64,000 nt of DNA from Candidatus Denitrolinea symbiosum (GTDB lineage: Bacteria > Chloroflexota > Anaerolineae > Anaerolineales > Villigracilaceae), in contig BLAA01000001.1 in the NCBI GenBank assembly GCA_017312345.1, forward strand, positions 2,294,001-2,358,000, written 5' to 3'. The stretch's first letter is position 1; every line of letters starts with the position of its first letter. A program made the translations under genes and the position numbers. Shown here in pieces: positions 43,036-51,615 of this stretch. Under the pieces are notes generated by a model. That model did not search any database and was not told the origin of the DNA. It was given only the letters and a program-made list of their open reading frames with translations.

Positions 43036-44907
43036 ATGGAAATTTCGAAGCATATCGAAGGCATTTTAGCGACCCTGCCTGCGAAGCCTGGCTGCTACTT
43101 AATGAAGAACGCCGAGGGGACGATCATCTACGTCGGCAAGGCGATCAACCTGAAGAACCGCGTCCGCTCCTACTTCCACGCGGACTCCAGCCACGACAGC
43201 AAAACGCGCCGCCTCGTCCGCCAGATCGCGGACATCGAATGGATCGTCGTCGGCTCCGAACTCGAGGCCCTCATCCTCGAGATGAACCTGATCAAGCGGC
43301 ATCGCCCCAGGTACAACATCAAGCTCAAGGACGACAAACGCTATCCCTACATCAAGATCCATTGGAATGACCCGTTTCCCAAAGTGACCGTGACCCGCCA
43401 CATGGTGGAGGACGGTTCGCGCTACTTCGGGCCGTACACCTCCGCCTGGGCGGTTTACCAGACCCTCGACGTCCTCCGCCGCGTCTTCCCCTACCTGACC
43501 TGCGACCGCGTCATCACGGGACAGGACCAGCGCGCCTGTCTTTACTACGACATCAAACTCTGCCTCGCTCCCTGCATCGGCGCGGTGAACCAGGCGCAAT
43601 ACCGCCAGATGATCTCCGACCTGATGGACTTCTTAAGCGGACATTCCGAACCTGTGCTGGCGCGCGTCCAGGCGGAGATGGACAAAGCCGCCGAGGAACT
43701 TCGCTTCGAGAAAGCCGCTGTGCTGCGCGACCAGATCAAGGCGATGCAAAACATCATGGAACGTCAGAAGGTGATCTTCGCCTCGGACTACAAGGATTCG
43801 GACGTAATCGCCTTGGCGCGCGCCGACGGCGAAGCCTGCGTGCAGATTTTCTTCATCCGCGCGGGGAAATTGATCGGACGCGAGTACTTCATCCTCGAGG
43901 GGACGGAGGACGCGGCCGACGCCGAAGTGATGGAGCAGTTCGTCAAACAGTTCTACACCGAGGCCGCCTCGGTCCCGCAGCAGGTGTTGCTGCCGCATGA
44001 AATCGAGGAGGCGAAGATCATCGGCGAGTGGATGCGCTCTCGGCGCGGCGGCGAGAAGGTGGAGATCCGCGTCCCGAAGGAGGGACAGACGCGGGAACTC
44101 GTCCAGATGGCCGCGGAAAACGCCAGCGAGACATTGTCCGCGTTGCGGACGCAGTGGCAGGCCGATTCGCACAAGCAGGAGCAGGCTCTCGCGGAACTTC
44201 AGTCCGCGCTGAATTTGCCCGCGCCGCCGAACCGCATCGAATGTTACGACGTGTCGCACACGCAGGGAGTCGCTACCGTGGGCGCGATGATCGTCTTTGA
44301 GCAGGGAGTCCCTGCCAAGGGACAGTATCGCAAGTTCAATATTGATTCCACGTCCATCGGCGCGCCCGACGACTTTGCCTCGATGGAGGAAATGCTGACG
44401 CGGCGCTTCCGTCGCTGGCAATCGGCTGAGGAGGCCGCGTCCGGCCCCGGGTCGAAGGTGGACGCGTCGTTCTCGCGCCTGCCCGATCTGATCCTTGTGG
44501 ACGGCGGGAAGGGTCAACTCGGGCGCGTCGTCAAAGTCCTGGAAAATTTTGAGCTGGCAGAGAAAGTCCCCGTCGTCGGGCTGGCGAAGCAGGAGGAGGA
44601 GATCTTCTTCCCGCATCGCTCGAACTCGCTGAAACTGCCGCGCCACTCGCAGGGACTCTATCTCGTCCAGCGCATCCGCGACGAGGCGCATCGCTTCGGG
44701 ATCACCGCGCACCGGGCGCGCCGCTCGAAGCAGGGCATGGCTTCCGCGCTGGATTCCGTCCCCGGCGTGGGGCCGGCGCGGCGGAAAGCCCTCTTGAAAC
44801 ATTTCGGCTCTGTGGATAAGATAAGGTCTGCTACAATGGAAGAGTTGACCTCCGTGCAGGGCATCAACGCGGACGTGGCTGAGAGCATCAAGGCCAGTTT
44901 GGAGTGA
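43036..44907 (+). CDS. uvrC: Excinuclease ABC subunit C
   Basis: A 623-residue UvrC of normal length. The GIY-YIG nuclease domain (about 14-95; PGCYLMKNAEGTIIYVGKA) makes the 3' incision, the UVR helix (about 205-240; AAEELRFEKAAVLRDQI) contacts UvrB, the RNase H-like domain (YDVSHTQG and LPDLILVDGGKGQL) makes the 5' incision, and two helix-hairpin-helix motifs (SVPGVGPARRKALLKHFGS and SVQGINADVAESI) close the protein. It acts in nucleotide excision repair with UvrAB. Only 12 bases separate it from the next small gene. Confidence 0.96.
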   Translation: MEISKHIEGILATLPAKPGCYLMKNAEGTIIYVGKAINLKNRVRSYFHADSSHDSKTRRLVRQIADIEWIVVGSELEALILEMNLIKRHRPRYNIKLKDDKRYPYIKIHWNDPFPKVTVTRHMVEDGSRYFGPYTSAWAVYQTLDVLRRVFPYLTCDRVITGQDQRACLYYDIKLCLAPCIGAVNQAQYRQMISDLMDFLSGHSEPVLARVQAEMDKAAEELRFEKAAVLRDQIKAMQNIMERQKVIFASDYKDSDVIALARADGEACVQIFFIRAGKLIGREYFILEGTEDAADAEVMEQFVKQFYTEAASVPQQVLLPHEIEEAKIIGEWMRSRRGGEKVEIRVPKEGQTRELVQMAAENASETLSALRTQWQADSHKQEQALAELQSALNLPAPPNRIECYDVSHTQGVATVGAMIVFEQGVPAKGQYRKFNIDSTSIGAPDDFASMEEMLTRRFRRWQSAEEAASGPGSKVDASFSRLPDLILVDGGKGQLGRVVKVLENFELAEKVPVVGLAKQEEEIFFPHRSNSLKLPRHSQGLYLVQRIRDEAHRFGITAHRARRSKQGMASALDSVPGVGPARRKALLKHFGSVDKIRSATMEELTSVQGINADVAESIKASLE

Positions 44908-44919
44908 AAGGAGCGTTCC

Positions 44920-45234
44920 ATGGTTGTTGATAATTTGGTTTTGCCAAAAGCGACGCATAATCTGGTCAGGAGGCTGACGGGGCAATCGCGTCCCGACCTT
45001 GCGCTTTCACTGGCTTTAAAGGACCTGGTTCGATTGCGTATAAAAGAAGCAAAATCGCAGATCGCTGAATTCGAGAAAAAATATTCGATGTCGTTTCAAG
45101 AATTTGAAGCGGCATGGAAAGACGGGAAGATCGCCGACCCTTATTCGTATCCGGTTGAACAGGACTACTTTGAATGGGAAGCGTATGTTTCGGAACTGGA
45201 AGGTTTGCAGGAAATGTCGGAATGGCTGATATAA
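44920..45234 (+). CDS. Small protein, probable first gene of a two-gene toxin-antitoxin-like pair
   Basis: A 104-residue acidic, helical protein with AAAGGAG before the ATG. It has no motif I recognise. The N-terminal part (LPKATHNLVRRLTGQSRP) is basic, the middle (IAEFEKKYSMSFQEFEAAWKDGKI) is amphipathic, and the end is very acidic (DYFEWEAYVSELEGL). It overlaps the following small gene by 13 bases. Pairs of this build, a helical protein with an EFEKKY..SFQEFE stretch followed by a compact beta-rich protein, are common as toxin-antitoxin candidates; that role is inference. Confidence 0.6.
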   Translation: MVVDNLVLPKATHNLVRRLTGQSRPDLALSLALKDLVRLRIKEAKSQIAEFEKKYSMSFQEFEAAWKDGKIADPYSYPVEQDYFEWEAYVSELEGLQEMSEWLI

Positions 45235-45398
45235 GCCTTGAGGAATTCGAACAGCGGATTATTGCGGCTTGCGGCGCTTCGCCCATAGTCGAAAGTATTT
45301 CTGTGTATGATACGCGGTCCAACGCGATCCGTCTCCGTGTCACTTTGAAGAATCAAACATTTTGGCTCATGTTCAGAACAAGTGATTCGGTAGAATAG
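45222..45398 (+). pseudogene. TumE/DUF6516-like small protein, 3' end replaced by insertion sequence
   Basis: The ATG at 45222 overlaps the upstream gene by 13 bases. The first 47 residues (ADISLEEFEQRIIAACG, then VESISVYDTRSNAIRLRVTL) resemble the start of small beta-rich TumE-type toxins. From base 45364 the frame reads into the left inverted repeat of the IS element, which supplies the last residues WLMFRTSDSVE and a stop. The protein is thus about half the expected length. I infer inactivation of the second gene of the pair. Confidence 0.6.
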
Positions 45399-46336
45399 GG
45401 GCATGGACTTTCCAATTGTTGAACTCATGGATCGAGATGCATGTACGGTCTGGCTAACCGAGCATTTTCATCCCGATGGATTGAAATGCCCACATTGTAA
45501 AGCTGGTCTTGAGCAGGCGACTCGATTTCGTAAGACCAAACAAAGCGGTCTGATTGTATATCGGTGCAAAGCCTGTCGTGGCATCTACAATCTCTACAGC
45601 GGAACTGCGTTTGAAGGAAGACACTTCACTCCTGAGCAAACTATCCTTTTCATTCGCGAGGTGGTGCAGGGGAAGCCAACGGCGAAGTTGTCGCGAGAAT
45701 TGAGCATCAGTCGCACAACCGGGCTGACCGTGAGGCATCTGCTTCAGGCGAATGCCAAGAAGGAACAAGCGACCAAACCCTTGAGCGATCTGGAAGTCGA
45801 AACCGACGAAATGTTCCAGAACGCGGGGGAAAAAAGGAGAGTGGCACGGCGATCCGCAGGATCCGCCTCGCAAACGAGCCAATAAACGGCGCGGGCGAGG
45901 GACGTATGCGAATGATCGTCCGCCGGTCTGCGCAGTGATTGGGCGCGAAACGCGCCAAGTGCGGATCCAAGTGATGCCAGATACAAAAGGCGATAGCTTG
46001 TGTCCATTTGTCGAGAACTTTACCAGACCAGAAGCGACGCTCTACACAGATGAATACGACAGTTACAATCGCTTACAACGCGTGCGTCACACCGTCTGTC
46101 ATGGAAAGAATGAATATGCACGTGATGACGATGGAGATGGCGTTCGGGAAGTCCACGTCAACTCCAACGAAGGCGGCTGGACAGGGTTGCGTAATTTCTT
46201 GCGACCCTATCGCGGTGTTCATAAAGCATACTTGTCAGGCTATGCCGCCATCCACGAATTGGCTGTGAACCATAAACGCATCTCGCCGAGTCTCGTCGCT
46301 AAACTGGTCCGTAATCACTTGTTCTGAACATGAGCC
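45364..46336 (+). mobile_element. Insertion sequence, IS1595 family (ISXO2-like transposase)
   Basis: A 973-base element bounded by inverted repeats: GGCTCATGTTCAGAACAAGT at 45364-45383 and its exact complement at 46317-46336, with pairing continuing for several more bases. It encodes a zinc-ribbon DDE transposase. IS1595 elements make 8-bp target duplications, but the flanks (AACATTTT left, TTTATTTT right) agree at only five of eight positions, so the element has probably been involved in a deletion or recombination after insertion. Confidence 0.82.
45403..46327 (+). pseudogene. IS1595-family transposase interrupted by a +1 frameshift
   Basis: The first frame (45403-45885) encodes the N-terminal zinc ribbon CPHCKAG ... 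YRCKACRG, a helical region and the first catalytic aspartate in VETDEMFQNAGEK. At a run of six A (about 45830-45835) the coding sequence changes frame; reading with one A less restores WHGDPQDPPRKRANKRRGRG and joins the second part (to 46327) with LYTDEYDSY (second D) and HVNSNEGGW (acidic third residue). The needed shift is not the usual -1 slippage. A point insertion, a homopolymer sequencing error or RNA-polymerase slippage at the A-run are the options. A TAGAAT box lies six bases before the ATG. Confidence 0.8.
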
Positions 46337-46337
46337 T

Positions 46338-47249
46338 TTATTTTTCATTGGGTGCGGTACGAGCTATCACGCCGCGTCGGTGGGCGCGGTGTATTTCGCA
46401 CAATTGGCGGGGCGCGCCGCGATCCCTGTGCTGGCGCCGCAGTTCATCGCGCAATACGCACCCGCAGTAACTCACGATGACGTGGGAATTTTCGTCAGCC
46501 AATCGGGCGAGACAAAAGACGTGTTGAACGCATTGGAGGTTGCGGAAGCGCGCGGCATGGCGTGTTTCGGATTGGCAAACGTGGTCGGCTCGACGTTGAC
46601 GAAAGCGACTTCGTTCTCTCTGCTTTTATGCTGTGGCTACGAGATCAGCGTCCCCGCCACGAAGACGTTTACCAATCAGGTCGTGACGTTTTTGTATCTG
46701 GCGTATAAACTCGCGGGAAAAGATGTCCGCGAATTGGACTCCATCCCCGAACTGATGGACAAGACTATCGAGATGGTCGAGCCACAGGTCAAAGAGATCG
46801 CCAAAGAGATCAACGAGTGGAACGACCTGTACTGTCTCGGCTACGGCGCGACGTACGCCATCGCGCTCGAAGGCGCGTTGAAGTTGAAGGAGATCACGTA
46901 CGCGCACTGTGAAGGGATGCTCTCGACCGAGTTCAAACACGGACCGCTCTCGGCGGTGAGCAAAGGCTTCCCCATCGTTTTTGTCGCGGGTCCGAACGAT
47001 GTGCCGCTCATCATCAGCGGCATCAACGAGGTGAAAGTACGCGGCGCGCGAACCATCGTCATCGCGGAGGAGGATCCGCGCCTGCGCGCCAACGCGGACG
47101 ATGTGATCGCGCTTCCCAAGTCCGATCCGCAGATTTCGGCTTTGCTGGGCGTGTTGCCGTTGCAGTTACTGTCATATCACATGAGCGTGATGCGCGACTT
47201 CGATCCTGATTTCCCGCGGAATTTGTCCAAAACGCTGACGGTGGATTGA
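46338..47249 (+). pseudogene. glmS: glmS fragment: isomerase half of glucosamine-6-phosphate synthase, N-terminal half missing
   Basis: The frame begins right at the IS boundary and reads IGCGTSYHAASVGAVYF, the first SIS-domain motif that lies near residue 300 of full-length GlmS. SQSGETKDVLNALEVA, ATKTFTNQV, LGYGATYAIALEGALKLKEITY, EGMLSTEFKHGPLS and the terminal RNLSKTLTVD are all conserved, so about 300 C-terminal residues are intact. The glutaminase domain and its N-terminal cysteine are gone. A GTG at 46380 could start a 289-residue SIS-only protein. I infer an IS-linked deletion; another glmS must exist elsewhere. Confidence 0.82.
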
Positions 47250-47292
47250 ATCTTGAAGTAAGCGCCTCGATCCTCCAGACATGGTCGGGTCC

Positions 47293-47340
47293 CGCCTCCA
47301 GCGTCCCGCTGACCAGGGTCAGTCCGGGCTGGAGGCGTTT
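47293..47340 (+). terminator. Long hairpin after the glmS fragment
   Basis: CGCCTCCAGC (47293-47302) pairs perfectly with 47328-47337, and an inner CTGAC/GTCAG stem sits on CAGG. TTT follows. It is probably the original glmS terminator. Confidence 0.6.
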
Positions 47341-47660
47341 CTGAGAAAGAAAATTCGCCGGGGAGGAAGGAGCCAGGCGAATTGACGAATCGTCCCAACA
47401 GGACGGATGGACAACAAGGTGGTCTCCAGCAATTTGCTGTCGGGCGTATTCACTCCGCTGACTACCACTCCCAGCGGCAGGCCTTGTTGGTTGACCAACA
47501 AACTGCATTTTGTGCCGCGTTTGCCGCGATCCGTCGGGATAGGCGTGGACTCTGCCCGAGAAAAATCCGATGTCATGCTTGCGTTTAACTTTCTTGATTT
47601 TATCGCGGCTTGTTCCTTGACGCTATGGTTCATCATTCCATCCGCATGGACGGCTTGAAC
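47319..47660 (-). pseudogene. IS5-family transposase remnant
   Basis: On the minus strand about 90 codons read TDRGKRGTKCSLLVNQQGLP, then LGVVVSGVNTPDSKLLETTL, which is the core of IS5/IS427-type DDE transposases around the second catalytic region. There is no start, the N-terminal part does not join in frame, and both ends are missing, with HADGMMNHSVKEQ upstream in the same frame giving way to the regulator gene. It fills most of the 417-base gap between the glmS fragment and the NB-ARC regulator. It is dead and has no visible inverted repeats. Confidence 0.6.
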
Positions 47661-47665
47661 GCACG

Positions 47666-50191
47666 TTATTTTCGCAGCGCTTCCTCCACTGCCTGCTCGA
47701 TAGTTGGATTCGAATCTCCCTGCACGGGCAGGCTGGACAATAGTTCTTCTGCGCGAACTTTTGTGATATGCAGCGCCGAGGGGTGGGAAATGATGAGGGT
47801 CAGCCAGCCAGCCGCAATGGCGGGATTGACGCGGATTTCCAAAGAGGCGAGTCCCGCGAGGGATTGGAGGATCAACGGTTCGGAGTGGATGTCGCGCGCG
47901 AGGCGCAGGGAGTCCAGCAGAATCGTTTTGGCGCGCGCGTCGTCGCCCGTGCGGAGATGCGTCTCGCTGAGGTAGATCATGGTCTGGGCGATGTCCCAGC
48001 CTTTGAAGGCGTCGCCGAAGATTTCGAGACTCTTTTCGAGATGGGCGCGCGCTTCGTTGGGTTGACCCGCCGCGAGAGTCGCGAGACCGAGATAGCGATA
48101 TGCCGTGCCCATGCCCCAGCGATTTTTTGTGCGCTCGCATAACGCGATACTCTCGCGCATGGCGGCGATGGCTTCGTCGTGCCGACCGAGCGCGACCTGC
48201 GTTTCGACAAGGAAGTTCAAGCCGAGCGAAATGGAGTGGGGATCGCCGAGTTCGCGCCAGAGTTTAAGACCCGCCTGCATTTGGTCATAGCCGTTTTGAT
48301 AATCGCCTAGAATGCTGTCCACATGCCCGAGGTTGTAGACTCCGTACGCGGCAAACCAGCGTTCGTTCGATTCGCGCGCGTAGATAAGACCTTCTGCGAT
48401 CATGCGTTTCGATTCGAGATACGCGCCGCTCAGGTGTTGGATGGTGCCGCTGAAGATCAGCGCGTCGGTGAGGAGCGCGTGGTCGTTGACAAGGCGCAGG
48501 AGGGCGATGGCTTCATTGTAGAGTCCCTGCGCGCGCGGGAATTGCCCCGAACGGAAGTAGAGCAAACCTTGTTGCACGAGCGCCGTGCCGAGGATTCGAT
48601 CCGTCAGCGCGTCGCGCGGTTTTTCTTTTAGAGCGCTCACGAGCAATTCGAGTTGTTCGATGCCTTCATGGATCAAGCCCGCCACTTCAAAGTACCAGCC
48701 AAAGGCGCGCACGGATTTTTGAATCCATTCGACCTTGCCATGCTTCACGCCCCAAGCCCACGCGGCGCGCAGGTTGTCCAATTCGCGGGTCATCGCTTGC
48801 GCGGAATCCTGTTGCGCGACGCTCTTCAATTTCCTTTCGTGTTCCGCCGCGAAGCGCAGATAAAACTCACAGTGACGGGAGCAGGTTTCGACACAGCGCG
48901 CTTCGTCTTCGTCGAGATGATTCCACGCGTACTGGCGGATGACTTCGTGCAGGTCGTAGCGCCCCTCTTCGTTGCGCCTCACCAGCGACTTGGAAACGAG
49001 CGACGACAACATCGGCAGGGTCGCGCCTGCGACGGTTTGCGCGGCGGCGCGGTCGAATCCGCCGCGGAAGATGGAGAGGCGGCTCAACGTGTCGCGCTCC
49101 GCGTCGGAGATCAATTTCCACGAGTGATCGAAAGAGGCTTTTAACGAGCGGTGACGTTCGGGCAGGTCGCGCATCGAGACTGCCAGAAAGTCAATGTTCG
49201 ATTCGATCTCGCGGGCGATCTCGTCGCACGAAAGCATGTTCACCCACGCGGCGGCGAGTTCGAGCGCGAGCGGAATCCCTTCCAACATGCGGCAGATCCG
49301 CAGAAGCGCGGGCTTGTCGGCGTCGGTCAGTTTGAACTTCGCGTCGGCGCGCCGCGCGGCTTGCAGGAACAACATCGCCGCGCTGTACGATTCGATTTCG
49401 CCGACATCTTCCAACGGCGGCACGGGCAAGCCGCGCAAATCAAACGTCCATTCGCCCTGCAAGTTCAAGCGTTCGCGCGACGTGCAGAGAATCCGCACAC
49501 GGGGCAGGCGCTGGAGAATCTCCGCCACGAGTTCCGCCGTCGCGGGCGATCCCGCCAGCAGGTGTTCGAGATTGTCCAACACGAGCAAAGCGGATTTTTG
49601 AATCGTGCGCGCGAGATGGGCGAATAACTGTTCCTTCGCTTCGACAGGACCCGAGAACGAATACTCGAACGCTTCGGCGATCGCAGGGACGATTGATCCC
49701 GCCGAGTTGACCGAAGCCAACGGGACGTAATGCACGCCGTCGGGGAAGAGTCCGCGCTGGCGATTCGCAAATTCGATTCCGAGCCGCGTCTTGCCGATTC
49801 CGCCTGGACCGACGAGGCTGATGAGGCGGCATTCGGCATTCGCCAGCAGGTGAGCGATTCCGCCCAGTTCGTCTGCGCGTCCGATCAGCGGCGTGGGAGG
49901 CGTGGGAAGAGTCGTTTTCGGCGCTGAAAAAAGGATCGGGGAAACAGAAGCAAGCCCATCGTCCGATTTGAGGCGGCGCGCCACTTTGAGAAACGTCGCG
50001 CGTTCGGGGATCGGAATCTCCAGCGCGTCTGCCAACAATTCCGCAATCTGCAACGAGGGGCGGCGCTCCTCCGCTTCGATCTTTTCGATGGTGGCGAGCG
50101 AACATCCGACGCGGTCTGCCAGCGCGCTCTGGGTCAGGTCGAGCGCTTTGCGGCGTTTCTTGAGCCACAGACCGAAGGGCAGGTCTTGCAT
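47666..50191 (-). CDS. XRE-HTH / NB-ARC / TPR regulator (STAND NTPase)
   Basis: An 841-residue multidomain regulator. Residues 8-62 are an XRE helix-turn-helix (LTQSALADRVGCSLATIEKI), 100-370 an NB-ARC/STAND ATPase with Walker A GPGGIGKT (128-135), Walker B ALLVLDNLEHLL and sensor CTSRERL, and 450-830 tetratricopeptide repeats that would bind the signal. STAND proteins are ATP-driven switches that oligomerise when the repeat domain meets its ligand. It is divergent from the CPBP protease gene, with 154 bases between them carrying two related palindromes that are probable operators for this protein. Its ligand is unknown. Confidence 0.85.
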   Translation of the reverse strand: MQDLPFGLWLKKRRKALDLTQSALADRVGCSLATIEKIEAEERRPSLQIAELLADALEIPIPERATFLKVARRLKSDDGLASVSPILFSAPKTTLPTPPTPLIGRADELGGIAHLLANAECRLISLVGPGGIGKTRLGIEFANRQRGLFPDGVHYVPLASVNSAGSIVPAIAEAFEYSFSGPVEAKEQLFAHLARTIQKSALLVLDNLEHLLAGSPATAELVAEILQRLPRVRILCTSRERLNLQGEWTFDLRGLPVPPLEDVGEIESYSAAMLFLQAARRADAKFKLTDADKPALLRICRMLEGIPLALELAAAWVNMLSCDEIAREIESNIDFLAVSMRDLPERHRSLKASFDHSWKLISDAERDTLSRLSIFRGGFDRAAAQTVAGATLPMLSSLVSKSLVRRNEEGRYDLHEVIRQYAWNHLDEDEARCVETCSRHCEFYLRFAAEHERKLKSVAQQDSAQAMTRELDNLRAAWAWGVKHGKVEWIQKSVRAFGWYFEVAGLIHEGIEQLELLVSALKEKPRDALTDRILGTALVQQGLLYFRSGQFPRAQGLYNEAIALLRLVNDHALLTDALIFSGTIQHLSGAYLESKRMIAEGLIYARESNERWFAAYGVYNLGHVDSILGDYQNGYDQMQAGLKLWRELGDPHSISLGLNFLVETQVALGRHDEAIAAMRESIALCERTKNRWGMGTAYRYLGLATLAAGQPNEARAHLEKSLEIFGDAFKGWDIAQTMIYLSETHLRTGDDARAKTILLDSLRLARDIHSEPLILQSLAGLASLEIRVNPAIAAGWLTLIISHPSALHITKVRAEELLSSLPVQGDSNPTIEQAVEEALRK

Positions 50192-50212
50192 GAGGATATT
50201 TTAACGCAGGGC

Positions 50213-50258
50213 GACAAAGTTTACTTTGTCCTTTTACCGCAAAGTGAACTTTGCGGTA
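50213..50258. promoter_or_regulatory. Two related palindromes in the divergent promoter region
   Basis: Palindrome 1 (50213-50230) is GACAAAGT-TT-ACTTTGTC; palindrome 2 (50235-50258) has arms TACCGCAAAGT and ACTTTGCGGTA around GA. Both are perfect and share CAAAGT-NN-ACTTTG; their centres are 25 bases apart. TTTTGTACGGG then occurs twice in tandem (about 50261-50285). Confidence 0.65.
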
Positions 50259-50315
50259 CTGTTTTGTACGGGTTTTTGTACGGGTGAGCCAGACCGCAAA
50301 CACAAGCAAATCCAC

Positions 50316-50321
50316 TATAAT
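50316..50321 (+). promoter_or_regulatory. -10 box (TATAAT) for the CPBP protease gene
   Basis: A perfect TATAAT 24 bases before the ATG at 50346; the -35 position has no clear consensus, which would fit a promoter needing an activator bound at the palindromes upstream. Confidence 0.45.
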
Positions 50322-50345
50322 GCAATCATTACCAAAGGAACTGAC

Positions 50346-51179
50346 ATGAACGCTTCCCTCAAACGCCATTCGCTCGTCGTCGGTCTCGCGCTGATGTTCC
50401 TCTACACATGGACGATTGATTTTTCGAACTCGGGCGTCCTGCCATTCAAGGTTCCGTTCGCTGTCGTCCTCACGCTCGGCTGGGGATTCATCCTCGTCTC
50501 GGTTTTGATGACATGGGCGACTCTCGGCAGGGACGCGATGATCGCGTTCTTGAAACGCTTCCTGCTCTGGCGCGTCGGCTGGACGTGGTGGCTGGTCGCG
50601 CTCCTGCTTTTGCCCGCCCTGGGATTCGCTTCGATCCTCCTGACCTCGTGGCTTGCGCGCGTCCCTGTTGATTTTTCCCATCCGATGATTCGCGACGTAG
50701 TCCCGCTCGACGCGCCGCTGCTCGCGCTCGTCCTGCCGTGGCTGATTTTTGAAATCCTGACCAACGGCGAAGAATGGGGCTGGCGCGGTTACGTCCTGCC
50801 GCGCTTGCAAGCCAAGTACAACGCGCTGACCGCCAGCCTGATCGTCGGCGTGATTTGGTCGGTCTGGCATTTGCCGAAATTTCTGGGAACGGGCATGAAC
50901 GACGAACGATCCTTCGCGTGGTTCACGGTCGCGCATCTTGCCCTGGCGGTTCTATATACCTGGCTCTACAACAACACGCGCGGAAGCATCCTGCTCGTGG
51001 TTCTCTTCCATGCCACAGGGAACACTGCAGGGATGTTCCTGCCCGTCAAGTTCGCCGTCGCTGGCGGAGTTGCGGAGAACATGCTGGTCGCGCTGTACAT
51101 TGTCGCGGCTGTTGTGGTAACGCTTATCGCAGGCGCGGAGAATCTCTCGCGGACGGAAGAGAGACAGATTCAGGCATAA
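50346..51179 (+). CDS. CPBP-family intramembrane metalloprotease (CAAX protease-like)
   Basis: The ATG at 50346 follows AAAGGA and gives 277 residues; the frame is open upstream into the operator region, which I exclude. About seven to eight membrane helices are seen. The family motifs are EEWGWRGYVLPRL (paired catalytic glutamate and arginine), an SVWHLPKFL histidine motif and a later LFHATGNTAG histidine motif. CPBP proteins (Abi) cut membrane-embedded substrates, for example in bacteriocin immunity or signalling. It is the most likely target of the divergent NB-ARC regulator. The next gene starts four bases after the stop. Confidence 0.85.
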   Translation: MNASLKRHSLVVGLALMFLYTWTIDFSNSGVLPFKVPFAVVLTLGWGFILVSVLMTWATLGRDAMIAFLKRFLLWRVGWTWWLVALLLLPALGFASILLTSWLARVPVDFSHPMIRDVVPLDAPLLALVLPWLIFEILTNGEEWGWRGYVLPRLQAKYNALTASLIVGVIWSVWHLPKFLGTGMNDERSFAWFTVAHLALAVLYTWLYNNTRGSILLVVLFHATGNTAGMFLPVKFAVAGGVAENMLVALYIVAAVVVTLIAGAENLSRTEERQIQA

Positions 51180-51183
51180 CCAC

Positions 51184-51564
51184 ATGAACGAATTGACTCT
51201 TGAACGCTTCACCGCATGGATGACCGAATACGGTCGCGCCAGTGCGGAGAACGACCCGCAAGCCTCCGCGAATCTCTTCGCGCCCGACACCCGCTATTAC
51301 GAAAGCCCCTTCGATGAGCCGATGGTCGGGCGCGACGCCATTTACGAATATTGGAACAAAGGCGCGCAGAATCTCAAGGACAAGAAATCCTCCTTCGAGA
51401 TTCTTTCCGTGACTGGGAACACGGGTATCGCAAGATGGCAGTCGTCGTTCACCGTCGTCGAATCGGGCAAACGTCTCGCGTTGGATTGTCTGTTCGTGGC
51501 GGAGTTCGATGACGAGGGGTTGTGTCACACCTTCCGCGAGTGGTGGCATATGCGGGAAACATAA
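51184..51564 (+). CDS. SnoaL/NTF2-like domain protein
   Basis: A 126-residue single-domain protein of the alpha+beta cone (NTF2/SnoaL) type: the helix ERFTAWMTEYGRASAENDPQ, ANLFAPDTRYYESPFDEPM and GRDAIYEYWNKG match the usual pattern of these ketosteroid-isomerase-like proteins, and FREWWHMRE closes the beta sheet. Such proteins bind small hydrophobic ligands or act as isomerases or hydrolases. It follows the CPBP gene by four bases, so it is in the same transcript. The ligand is unknown. Confidence 0.75.
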   Translation: MNELTLERFTAWMTEYGRASAENDPQASANLFAPDTRYYESPFDEPMVGRDAIYEYWNKGAQNLKDKKSSFEILSVTGNTGIARWQSSFTVVESGKRLALDCLFVAEFDDEGLCHTFREWWHMRET

Positions 51565-51580
51565 AATAACCGAGGAATTA

Positions 51581-51607
51581 TTGCCGCAATACGAGTGGCT
51601 GTATAAT
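51581..51607 (+). promoter_or_regulatory. Promoter of the MalT-like regulator, leaderless layout
   Basis: TTGCCG (51581-51586) and TATAAT (51602-51607) are 15 bases apart. The ATG at 51616 is only nine bases beyond the -10 box, so transcription would start at or next to the ATG. Confidence 0.5.
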
Positions 51608-51615
51608 CACTCTGC

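Noticed and set aside
45825..45840. Programmed -1 frameshift in the IS1595 transposase
   Set aside because: The frames need a +1 (or -2) change at the six-A run, so a one-base insertion or sequencing error is simpler.
45356..46344. An 8-bp target duplication of the IS1595 element
   Set aside because: AACATTTT and TTTATTTT share only five of eight bases and are both T-rich, so the match is not convincing.
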